Shown here: positions 17,151 to 24,246 of the stretch, piece after piece | How the letters are laid out: every line of letters starts with the position of its first letter | Position numbering within the stretch: position 1 is the stretch's first letter | From: Bacteroidota bacterium | GTDB taxonomy: Bacteria; Bacteroidota; Bacteroidia; Chitinophagales; Chitinophagaceae | Direction: 5' to 3' | Assembly (NCBI GenBank): GCA_018266455.1 | Contig: JAFEAJ010000005.1 | Location: 85,801-149,800, forward strand | Length of the DNA: 64,000 nt | The notes under the pieces: generated by a model | The model's database searches: none | Seen by the model: only the letters and a program-made list of their open reading frames with translations | Told to the model about the DNA's origin: nothing | Translations under genes and position numbers: made by a program

Positions 17151-18248
17151 CTACTGCAAAATCGTCTTACCATCATAAGTGGCAGATTTCAAAATGGCAT
17201 CGGCGGTGCTGACAGCTTCGGCGGAAAGTGGCGCATAGTTTAATGCCCCGCTGAATTGCTGTCCGTCGTGAACCATCCACGATAAAAGTTTCAGCAAATT
17301 TTCAGCTCTCGCAGATGACCTGTTATTATATTTCTGCTCTTTATAAATTAATACCCACGAAAATCCTGCAATCGGATAACCATTAGCAGCATCGGTATTC
17401 GTCAATGAAATTTTTGAATCGGCAGGAATGGAAACATCGGCGGCTGCAGTAACGCTCGCAATATTCGGAGTAATAAAATTGCCTGCTTTATTTTGCACTT
17501 TAGAATATGGCATGTTGTTCTGCACAGCATACGCCAATTCAATATAACCAATGGCGCCGGGAGTTTGCTTAATCAACCCGGCAACGCCTTCATTTCCTTT
17601 TCCGCCCAGACCCACAGGCCAGTTCACTGATGATCCTTTTCCCACTTTCGTGTTCCATTCTTCACTGACTTTTGAAAGATACGTGGTGAAAATATTTGAG
17701 GTGCCGCTTCCGTCTGAACGATGCGCAATTAAAATAGCAGTGGAAGGAAATTTCACTCCTTTATTAATATTTGCAATTTTGGGATCATTCCAGTTTTTTA
17801 TTTTACCAAGAAAGATATCCGCAAGAACAGACGACGTTAATAATATCGTGTCTTTCACTTCAGGCAGGTTATAGCTTATTACCACTGCGCCCGCCGTAAC
17901 CGGGATATGCAGCACAGGAGAAGAAACAGCTGAATCCTGCTTTGCGTTCATAGGCGCATCAGACGCGCCAAAATCAATGGTTTTATTGGTGAGCTGAGAA
18001 ATGCCCGCGCCTGAGCCAACAGACTGGTAATTCACTTTTAACCCGGTTGCTTTATTATATTCCGCAAACATTTTTGAAAAAAGCGGGTTATCGAAAGAAC
18101 TGCCGGCGCCGATTAATGTGTTATTGCTACTACTGCCAGTGGCAGTGCTGTCGTTCTTATTTTCAGAAGAACCTCCGCCACTGCAGGAAGCAAGGCTTAT
18201 AAGCGCAAATACTGCAATAACTGATTTGCCCATGAAATTCATTTTCAT
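17151..18248 (-). CDS. pstS: Phosphate-binding lipoprotein PstS
   Basis: 365 residues. The signal peptide ends in the lipobox LASC near residue 22, followed by a Gly/Ser/Asn linker, so this is a lipid-anchored binding protein rather than a soluble one. Phosphate-binding loops typical of PstS are visible: GAGSSFDNPLFSKM, GSGAGISQLTN, DFGASDAPM and RSDGSGTSNIFT. It delivers phosphate to PstCA. It follows the porin gene by 48 bp, so both are probably on one transcript driven from the Pho-box region near 19.64 kb. Confidence 0.96.
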   Translation of the reverse strand: MKMNFMGKSVIAVFALISLASCSGGGSSENKNDSTATGSSSNNTLIGAGSSFDNPLFSKMFAEYNKATGLKVNYQSVGSGAGISQLTNKTIDFGASDAPMNAKQDSAVSSPVLHIPVTAGAVVISYNLPEVKDTILLTSSVLADIFLGKIKNWNDPKIANINKGVKFPSTAILIAHRSDGSGTSNIFTTYLSKVSEEWNTKVGKGSSVNWPVGLGGKGNEGVAGLIKQTPGAIGYIELAYAVQNNMPYSKVQNKAGNFITPNIASVTAAADVSIPADSKISLTNTDAANGYPIAGFSWVLIYKEQKYNNRSSARAENLLKLLSWMVHDGQQFSGALNYAPLSAEAVSTADAILKSATYDGKTILQ

Positions 18249-18296
18249 TTTTTTTATTTGAAAGAGTGATGAATTTATTTTGTTGGAAATATTATA

Positions 18297-19580
18297 TTAA
18301 TGAAGGAATGGGTAGTAAGAATAGTTGGGGTTCTGGAAAAGTTTACCGAAAGTAAAATAGAAAGTAAGCCTCCACACCAGGTCGTGATCTTTTGCTGCGG
18401 CACCAACAAGATTAGCCTGCTGCCCGATATATTTATTGTACCATAAATTGGGCATAACATGCACATTGTTCACGGGCATATAATCAATGCCTATTGATAA
18501 GAACCTTTCTTTATTGTTTGGTTCATAGCTTGTGCTTACGCCATATAATGTTGCATACTTAGTATAAGCAGAATGATCATAGTTTGTATTTGGATTGTAC
18601 AGATCATACCTGGCCCAGGCCCTAAGCTTTGTTTTTACAATATTTACGTGCGCATAGAATGTGATGCCGGAAGATTTTCCGTCAAGGGTATCTTTCGTTG
18701 CGCCATTGATACCAGTTTCACACTGCTTTAAATTATTAATAAACCCTTCCGTGCCAATAGTGAAATTTTTGTCAACCCAGGCTACAGCAAGTTTGTTCAT
18801 TTGGCGTGCTGCATGCCCATGATTGCCAGGAGCCCAGTTTTGCCTTTGGTAATCGGCATAATAATCAATAATCAGTTTGCGATTGAGCAAACCAACAAAC
18901 ACATCGCCATAAAACCATTTATACAGGTTGCCGGCCAGGTTTTGTGGCTTCGCACCGCTTCCGTTTGCTACTAAAAAATGATATCCATAAACAACAGCCC
19001 GGTCTTTTGAGTTGAACCTGCCTTGCAAGCCCAAACCAAAATCAAAGGACGGGGTCCTGCGTATGTCAGTGATCGTTCTTTCAATTGGCCGTGAATAGGT
19101 GAACAAATTTTCAGTTAAATAGGGGAATGCCGGAGTAGGCTGCAGCCCAAATACCAGGTCATTGCCCCTGAACAAAAAATTTTTCCAGCGCAGGTTTGCT
19201 AATTTTATATAAGGAGTGAATTTATTATTCTGCAAAAGATCGCCGCCATTGAAATCATCTTCAGCAGCCAAAAGAAACTCTGTTGAAAATGTTTTGCTGA
19301 TGTTATAATCATAGCCGAGATATATCCTGCGGAACTGGAACTGTGTAGCGCTCTGCTTAACATTCGTGTATTGGTTATTGCCCCCCCTGTTTAAGGAATC
19401 AGCATGCGATTTATAAAACACATCGCCAAAAACATAACCCCACAATCTGCCTGAATTTGGGGCACCTGCCCTGAAAGCTGAATCAGAATTCCAGAAATAC
19501 TGTGCCTGTATTGAAGTAAAACTGGTCAATAAAACAACCAGGGTTGATAATAGCAATTTGCTTAAACGGGTCCTCGTCAT
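18297..19580 (-). CDS. Outer-membrane porin, candidate phosphate-selective channel of the pst operon
   Basis: About 427 residues from the ATG at 19580, which directly precedes the signal peptide (TRTRLSKLLLSTLVVLLTSF...IQAQ). The mature chain alternates polar and aromatic residues as in a beta-barrel, is rich in Tyr, Trp and Phe, and ends in an aromatic-rich segment. It resembles the phosphate-selective porin O/P superfamily. Being the first gene of a pst operon argues for phosphate or polyphosphate passage through the outer membrane. Selectivity is inferred from context only; no Lys ladder could be mapped by eye. Confidence 0.75.
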   Translation of the reverse strand: MTRTRLSKLLLSTLVVLLTSFTSIQAQYFWNSDSAFRAGAPNSGRLWGYVFGDVFYKSHADSLNRGGNNQYTNVKQSATQFQFRRIYLGYDYNISKTFSTEFLLAAEDDFNGGDLLQNNKFTPYIKLANLRWKNFLFRGNDLVFGLQPTPAFPYLTENLFTYSRPIERTITDIRRTPSFDFGLGLQGRFNSKDRAVVYGYHFLVANGSGAKPQNLAGNLYKWFYGDVFVGLLNRKLIIDYYADYQRQNWAPGNHGHAARQMNKLAVAWVDKNFTIGTEGFINNLKQCETGINGATKDTLDGKSSGITFYAHVNIVKTKLRAWARYDLYNPNTNYDHSAYTKYATLYGVSTSYEPNNKERFLSIGIDYMPVNNVHVMPNLWYNKYIGQQANLVGAAAKDHDLVWRLTFYFTFGKLFQNPNYSYYPFLH

Positions 19581-19616
19581 AAATTTTTTTTCTTTGGAGC
19601 ACAAAAAAAAACACTG

Positions 19617-19660
19617 AGAATGACTGTAATGTTAAGCCAATATTACTTTAATGTTAAGAA
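19617..19660 (-). promoter_or_regulatory. Candidate Pho box (PhoB-type direct repeats) upstream of porin-pst operon
   Basis: Two identical 10-mers CTTAACATTA (minus strand, 19658-19649 and 19636-19627) lie exactly 22 bp apart. A weaker copy, AGTAATATT (19647-19639), sits midway at 11-bp phase, and CAGTCAT (19626-19620) lies next in line. The 11-bp phasing of direct TTAACA/CTGTCAT-type half-sites is the hallmark of OmpR-class PhoB/PhoP binding. The array ends about 40 bp before the porin ATG. Confidence 0.65.
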
Positions 19661-19809
19661 AACCGCGCCCTTAAGGGAAACCCTGACACAATTATGAAGA
19701 GTGTTTGTTCCTGGAAAAGTAGTCTTTTGAATTGGTATTTTGCTGGTCCCGGAAATTCAGCGGTTCCAATACTCCCCGGTTTTGTTCTTTTTTTTGACGG
19801 GGCTAAAAT

Positions 19810-20997
19810 TTATCGCTTGATAAATTTGGCGGTATACATTTTTTGTTGCTGGAATGCTTTGATTACATAAAGGCCCTTATTTAAAAAACCAAGGTCAATT
19901 GCAGTTACAGCATTATGCAGCTCGTATTTTTTCACCAATTGTCCGGATAAATTATAAACGAATGCAACAGCCGGCCCATTATCGGGCAGGGAAACAGACA
20001 GCGAACTGCTCACCAGGGTAGGCGCTACAAAAAAACCTGTTCCGGGACCATTGATTTTTACAGTCACAATGTCACTATAAGAATAAGTTCCGTTGAGATC
20101 GACCATTTGCAGCCTGTAAAGCGCTGCCCCGTTTATGGGATCATAATCTGCTGCGGAATAATACCTGGAATTGCCCGAGGCTCCTTCTCCTTCTATTTTA
20201 GCTATTTCCGACCAGTTGGTGCCATCGGCCGACCGCTGAACCGCAAAGTAACTAAAGTTGATTTCAGAACTGGTTTGCCAATTTAGGTTTACTGCTCCGC
20301 TATTTACCGTTGCACCAAAGCTCAGCAAGGTTACCGGCAATGGGATATTAGAGGTTAGGGAAAGGTTGTCAAAATAAGCGTCGACAGATGGCCCTGTTTG
20401 TTCTTTCGCAACAAGGCGTATCCGTATGTATCTTGTCCCAACCGGTGCAGTTGTAACATTTGTGTACTTGACCCAACTGCCCTGGTTTGTCGTAAACCCG
20501 GTATTGTATGAACCTAAAACGGCTGTGTTGGCGGCATTCCTGTACTCAACAATAATCTGGGCCTGGTCTGGTGGGGCCTGAGTGTACGATTGGGTATATC
20601 CGCTAAAAGTAAAAATGTCCCCGCCGGCATCTATCAGGCTGTGGTTTGCCGACACATTAATATCCTGTCTTAATTCATAAGTATTTCCAGCAGTACTAGT
20701 ACCGTCGCAACCAGGATAAAAAAAGTAGGAACCGTTTTGCGCTACCGGGAACCCGTTTTGGTTGCCTTTAATGCCCCAGCCACTGGCAGTATAACAGGTT
20801 GGGTTATTGGGCGCACTAACAACAGTCCACCCATTTGTGCCTGGTGTTAACTCTGCGCTTGGGTTGACAATGATGTTTTGAGATTTTGAAGAAAACGCAG
20901 CAGGAACCAAAAAATAAACCAGATAATAAATGACTTTGGAAGGCTTAACAGGAACTGATTTCAATTTATGATGTATTGAGTTAAACATGGCGCTCAT
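19810..20997 (-). CDS. T9SS-secreted carbohydrate-binding-like protein with C-terminal sorting domain
   Basis: 395 residues. An N-terminal hydrophobic signal (about 22-40) precedes a beta-sandwich region (about 40-215). That region opens NIIVNPSAELTPGTNGW and contains YIRIRLVAKEQ and DAYFDNLSLT, typical of CBM-like jelly rolls. Next comes a conserved Bacteroidota segment beginning PLPVTLLSFGATV, and a type A T9SS sorting domain with VYNLSGQLVKKYEL and LNKGLYVIK, ending KFIKR. It is probably displayed or released outside the cell. No catalytic motif is visible. An alternative start is the ATG three codons in. Confidence 0.8.
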   Translation of the reverse strand: MSAMFNSIHHKLKSVPVKPSKVIYYLVYFLVPAAFSSKSQNIIVNPSAELTPGTNGWTVVSAPNNPTCYTASGWGIKGNQNGFPVAQNGSYFFYPGCDGTSTAGNTYELRQDINVSANHSLIDAGGDIFTFSGYTQSYTQAPPDQAQIIVEYRNAANTAVLGSYNTGFTTNQGSWVKYTNVTTAPVGTRYIRIRLVAKEQTGPSVDAYFDNLSLTSNIPLPVTLLSFGATVNSGAVNLNWQTSSEINFSYFAVQRSADGTNWSEIAKIEGEGASGNSRYYSAADYDPINGAALYRLQMVDLNGTYSYSDIVTVKINGPGTGFFVAPTLVSSSLSVSLPDNGPAVAFVYNLSGQLVKKYELHNAVTAIDLGFLNKGLYVIKAFQQQKMYTAKFIKR

Positions 20998-21239
20998 TTA
21001 AGGCCTGATGCTATTATATAATTTCTTACCAACAGGCAATTGATGCTTTCTTTTATTCAGAACGCAATCCCAAGTAAAATATTGTTTAACAAGCATATTA
21101 AACATTATTCATTTGTGCTATGCAAATGCTCCGCCCGGGGTGCTCCATTTGTAACATAAGTAGCCAAGTTTCCTGTTTTTGTACCGGAAATTTGTGCTCA
21201 TCAATTTCAATTGAGGTTAAACTTTAAACAATAGTTGCC

Positions 21240-21479
21240 ATGGGCAGGACAATTATAGACGTGAGGACACCCCAGGAATTTTTAGCGGGGCATGTGAAAG
21301 GGTCGGTCAATATTCCTTTACAGGAACTTGAATCAAGGCTTGACGAAGTAAAGCAAATGCAAGGGGAAATTGTTTTGTGCTGTGCTTCAGGTGCACGGAG
21401 CGCTAGAGCGTATGGCTTTTTAAGGCAACAGGGGCTGAATACCGTATCGAACGGAGGCTCATGGGTGGATATCGATTAA
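21240..21479 (+). CDS. Single-domain rhodanese-like protein
   Basis: 79 residues, close to the minimum for a rhodanese domain. It has IIDVRTPQEFLAGHVKGSVN and the active-site loop CCASGARSARAYG, in which the second Cys of the pair occupies the persulfide-forming position. It carries sulfane sulfur, probably with the downstream rhodanese and thioredoxin. No signal peptide is seen, so it is cytoplasmic. It leads a plus-strand cassette, 31 bp upstream of a second rhodanese gene. Confidence 0.85.
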   Translation: MGRTIIDVRTPQEFLAGHVKGSVNIPLQELESRLDEVKQMQGEIVLCCASGARSARAYGFLRQQGLNTVSNGGSWVDID

Positions 21480-21510
21480 ATTTTTGTTTACCAGTTAAAT
21501 ATCTCAACAA

Positions 21511-21825
21511 ATGATCGGATTGATAAAAAAAATTTTCAGCAAGGCGCCAAAGACAGATTTTGCAAAACTGATCTCAGAAGGCGCAGTGGTTTTAGATGTG
21601 CGCACAAAAGGTGAATATGCGGGCGGTCACGTAAAAAATTCTGTGAACATCCCTCTGAACGAATTGCAGGGCAAGCTTGGCAAATTAAAAAAAGACAAAG
21701 CAATCATTACCTGTTGTGCATCCGGGATGAGGAGCGCTTCCGCGAAAAACATACTGAAATCGAATGGCTTTACCGATGTGCACAATGGCGGCAGTTGGAT
21801 GAGCGTAAACAGGCATGCAAAATGA
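21511..21825 (+). CDS. Second rhodanese-like protein
   Basis: 104 residues; a rhodanese domain with VVLDVRTKGEYAGGHVKNS and active-site loop CCASGMRSASA, paralogous to the gene just upstream. A short basic N-terminal extension (MIGLIKKIFSKAPK) may be amphipathic and associate with the membrane. Its stop codon overlaps the start of the next gene (ATGA at 21822-21825), a sign of translational coupling. Probable function: sulfane sulfur transfer. Confidence 0.85.
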   Translation: MIGLIKKIFSKAPKTDFAKLISEGAVVLDVRTKGEYAGGHVKNSVNIPLNELQGKLGKLKKDKAIITCCASGMRSASAKNILKSNGFTDVHNGGSWMSVNRHAK

Positions 21826-22073
21826 ACAGCATTAAACAAATGATATTTTCCGGCTGGCACCTGGCACGCATTATCCGCCTGGCATTTGGGATGATCATGT
21901 CCATAAACGCCATAGCCACGCACGATCCCTTATCGGGAATCATTGGCGCTCTTTTTCTTTTCCAGGCAGTAACAAACACCGGTTGCTGCGGAACAAGTTG
22001 CGCAGCGCCACTGCGCAGCCAGAAAGAGGCTGATGAAAAAGAAATCGTTTTTGAAGAAGTAAAAAGCGAATAA
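21822..22073 (+). CDS. Small YgaP-like/DUF2892-type membrane protein
   Basis: About 83 residues from the ATG at 21822, which overlaps the TGA of the rhodanese gene; a longer frame starting at 21714 would lie inside the rhodanese gene and is not credible. Two hydrophobic helices (about 12-55) begin GWHLARIIRLAFGMIM and end at TGCCGTSCAAP, a Cys-rich turn. It resembles the membrane hairpin that in YgaP is fused to a rhodanese; here it is encoded separately and coupled to one. It could anchor rhodanese activity or pass a sulfur species across the membrane. Confidence 0.75.
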   Translation: MNSIKQMIFSGWHLARIIRLAFGMIMSINAIATHDPLSGIIGALFLFQAVTNTGCCGTSCAAPLRSQKEADEKEIVFEEVKSE

Positions 22074-22079
22074 TACAAT

Positions 22080-22394
22080 ATGGGAACAACAACAAAACAG
22101 CTCACTTTTTCGGAAATTATCCGGTCGCCTAAACCAGTGCTGGTAGATTTTTCTGCTGAATGGTGCGGCCCTTGTAAAATGATGAAGCCCATCCTGGATG
22201 AACTAAAATCCAAAATAGGGGATAAAGCTACCATCCTGAAAGTGGATGTTGACAAAAACTCGCTGGCTGCAAGTGCTTACAATATTCAAGGCGTGCCAAC
22301 CCTTATACTGTTTAAAAATGGCGAAGCGTTATGGAGAAAATCGGGCGTAACAAGCGCTGACAGCCTGCAACAGCTCATAGAAAATAATTTATAG
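22080..22394 (+). CDS. Thioredoxin family protein
   Basis: 104 residues, a complete thioredoxin fold. The active site is [12 protein letters not shown], and the cis-Pro loop is [11 protein letters not shown]. There is no signal peptide, so it is cytoplasmic. It starts 6 bp after the small membrane protein gene and is part of the rhodanese cassette. It probably reduces rhodanese persulfides or disulfides. Confidence 0.93.
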   Translation: MGTTTKQLTFSEIIRSPKPVLVDFSAEWCGPCKMMKPILDELKSKIGDKATILKVDVDKNSLAASAYNIQGVPTLILFKNGEALWRKSGVTSADSLQQLIENNL

Positions 22395-22524
22395 TAAAAA
22401 GGGCAGCACATTTTTATAATGTTGGCGTTAAACCAGGAGCAAAGGCTTTGCCTCATGGTATTGCAGCCTTGTGCTAAAAACCTCAATGCCTCCGGAAATA
22501 AGAATATGCTAAAATTAATATAAC

Positions 22525-22725
22525 ATGGCGCTTAAAAAGGTAGACTGGACAGTATGGTTAAGCAGGTTGCTTCGCTGGGGATTTGGTGGGCTAACCATTT
22601 GGGCAGGAATTCGCTACGATTACCAATGGCCGGTGATTATTTTTGGCGCCCTATTTTTTGTTACAGGGTTTTTCAGGCCAAGAAGGTGTGTTGATGGGGG
22701 GTGCAACATGCAAAAAAATAATTAA
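22525..22725 (+). CDS. Tiny membrane protein with Cys-containing tail
   Basis: 66 residues with two hydrophobic stretches (about 12-25 and 33-48) and a tail RRCVDGGCNMQ holding two Cys. It resembles small DUF2892-like proteins found beside thiol-redox genes. It lies 130 bp after the thioredoxin gene and may be the last member of the cassette. Function unknown. Confidence 0.55.
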   Translation: MALKKVDWTVWLSRLLRWGFGGLTIWAGIRYDYQWPVIIFGALFFVTGFFRPRRCVDGGCNMQKNN

Positions 22726-23153
22726 GTGAAGGCAAATAAGCCATCTCTTCCTTTTACCAGGGTTTTAAGTTTTGGCCAAGGTGATCACCTCTTTATTATA
22801 TCTCTTAATTGCCCTAAAAAACGGTCGAATGATTTAGGGCTATCTGTCATCACTTATGCACCTGCCATCAATTAGGCCTTGCAATCATCCACAGGATAAG
22901 AAATCATTAAACTGCTTTGCATTGTAAAAAACATAAGCCAGAAAGAAGTTGCTGAAAAATGATCTATTTCACAACCGGCGCTATAAAAATTTGAAAAAGC
23001 GATTACACCAATGCTGATTTGTTTGAAAGGATCGGGGGCAGTTCCGGAATGTTCTGAAAAAGATTGGGAAATGATAAAATCCATTAACCCAAAAAAAACG
23101 GGATAGAGGTTGTTTTTTGAGACAGCCCTTTCATTCTCCCTTTATTTCTAAAT
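22726..23153. other. 428-bp intergenic region with palindrome and hairpin
   Basis: No gene I can support. It contains a perfect 12-bp palindrome AGGTGATCACCT (22779-22790). It also holds an inverted repeat GCCCTAAA (22811-22818) / TTTAGGGC (22833-22840) with a 14-nt loop, which may end the thiol cassette transcript. A 70-codon minus-strand frame (22872-23084) shows no motif or ribosome-binding site. Confidence 0.5.
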
Positions 23154-24236
23154 TTATTCCATCACTTTTCCTTCTTTAATTTCATCGTTGGCATTGATGA
23201 TCACTTTTTCGCCGGGCTGCAGTTTGCCGTATACTTCCACCGATGCAGCATTCTCGTTGCCGGTGGCAACATCCACTTTCCTGATTATATTATCGTTCAG
23301 TATCAGCACGTATTTCCTTTCGGTAGAAGTGATCACTGCGGTTTTCGGAACACTGAGCGCATTGGGGTTTCCTTTAGCATCAAAGACCACGTCTGCATAC
23401 ATGCCCGGCGCCAGCAGGCCTTCGCTGTTTTTTACGTCGGCCTCGATCCTTTCCGTGCGGTATTGCTGGTTTATGTTATGGGAGGTGCGCACAATAATGC
23501 CAGTCATTTTTTTGCCCTTTAAAGCATTCACATAAAAAGCTACTGTATCTTTTTTGCTCAGGAAATCTGATAGTGCTTCGGGAATATCGACCTGCAGGCG
23601 CAAATGAGCGGTTTGCTTGAGCTCGAGCATGGGCATATTGTCTTTGGCATTGGCGCTTACCAGCGCACCCGGATGAACGTTGCGCTGGGTGATGACCCCT
23701 TCAAAAGGCGCAACGACCCGAAGGTAGCCCATCATGGTTTGCTGCATTTCCCAATTTGCTTTTTCGGCATTGCTCTGTGCGCTGTCGGCCTGCATATTTT
23801 CTTTAGCAGTGGAAAGGTCGAGCGGGGAAATTGCACCGGGGGTTTTTGCTGCTTCGAGCAGGCGCAGGTAATGTTCTTTGCTGATTGCAAAATTAGCTTT
23901 GCTCCTCGCATATTTTTCCTTAGCCTGTACCGTTGCCTGCAGCAGCTCAGGGGCTTCTAAAGTCATAAGCAATTGGCCCGGGGCCACGCGGCTGCCAATG
24001 TCAACCAGTACCTCCTTAACATACCCGTTCACCTTAGGGAAAATGCTTACCTCTTCATAAGCTGCCAATTGGGCCGGCAGCTTCATTACACTTGAAACAC
24101 CAGCTTTTTCAATAACAGCCGTCTGGTAAACCGGGGCTATTGTTTTTTTTGCCGCGGTATCGGTTTCATTTCCTTCAGAAGAAGTGCAGGCTGCAAAGCC
24201 AAGCGCAATGATTATAAAAAAAAGATTCTTATTCAT
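23154..24236 (-). CDS. RND efflux periplasmic adaptor lipoprotein (operon 1)
   Basis: About 360 residues from the ATG at 24236, which gives a lipoprotein signal ending LGFAAC. A longer frame to 24314 would overlap the pump gene and lacks a signal. Typical membrane-fusion-protein order: biotinyl-lipoyl-like half (EVSIFPKVNGYVKEVLVDIGSRV), a helical hairpin (about 85-165), the second lipoyl half (RVVAPFEGVITQRNVHPG), and a beta-barrel with GLLAPGMYADVVF. It links the RND pump to TolC. Third gene of the tolC-RND-adaptor operon, 10 bp after the pump. Confidence 0.93.
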   Translation of the reverse strand: MNKNLFFIIIALGFAACTSSEGNETDTAAKKTIAPVYQTAVIEKAGVSSVMKLPAQLAAYEEVSIFPKVNGYVKEVLVDIGSRVAPGQLLMTLEAPELLQATVQAKEKYARSKANFAISKEHYLRLLEAAKTPGAISPLDLSTAKENMQADSAQSNAEKANWEMQQTMMGYLRVVAPFEGVITQRNVHPGALVSANAKDNMPMLELKQTAHLRLQVDIPEALSDFLSKKDTVAFYVNALKGKKMTGIIVRTSHNINQQYRTERIEADVKNSEGLLAPGMYADVVFDAKGNPNALSVPKTAVITSTERKYVLILNDNIIRKVDVATGNENAASVEVYGKLQPGEKVIINANDEIKEGKVME

Positions 24237-24246
24237 ATTTTTTTTG

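Noticed and set aside
21714..21821. Upstream extension of the small YgaP-like protein
   Set aside because: It would overlap the rhodanese gene by over 100 bp out of frame; the ATG overlapping the rhodanese stop codon gives a sensible membrane protein.
22872..23084. 70-codon minus-strand open frame in the gap after the thiol cassette
   Set aside because: No motif, signal peptide or ribosome-binding site is visible, and composition gives no support; treated as non-coding.
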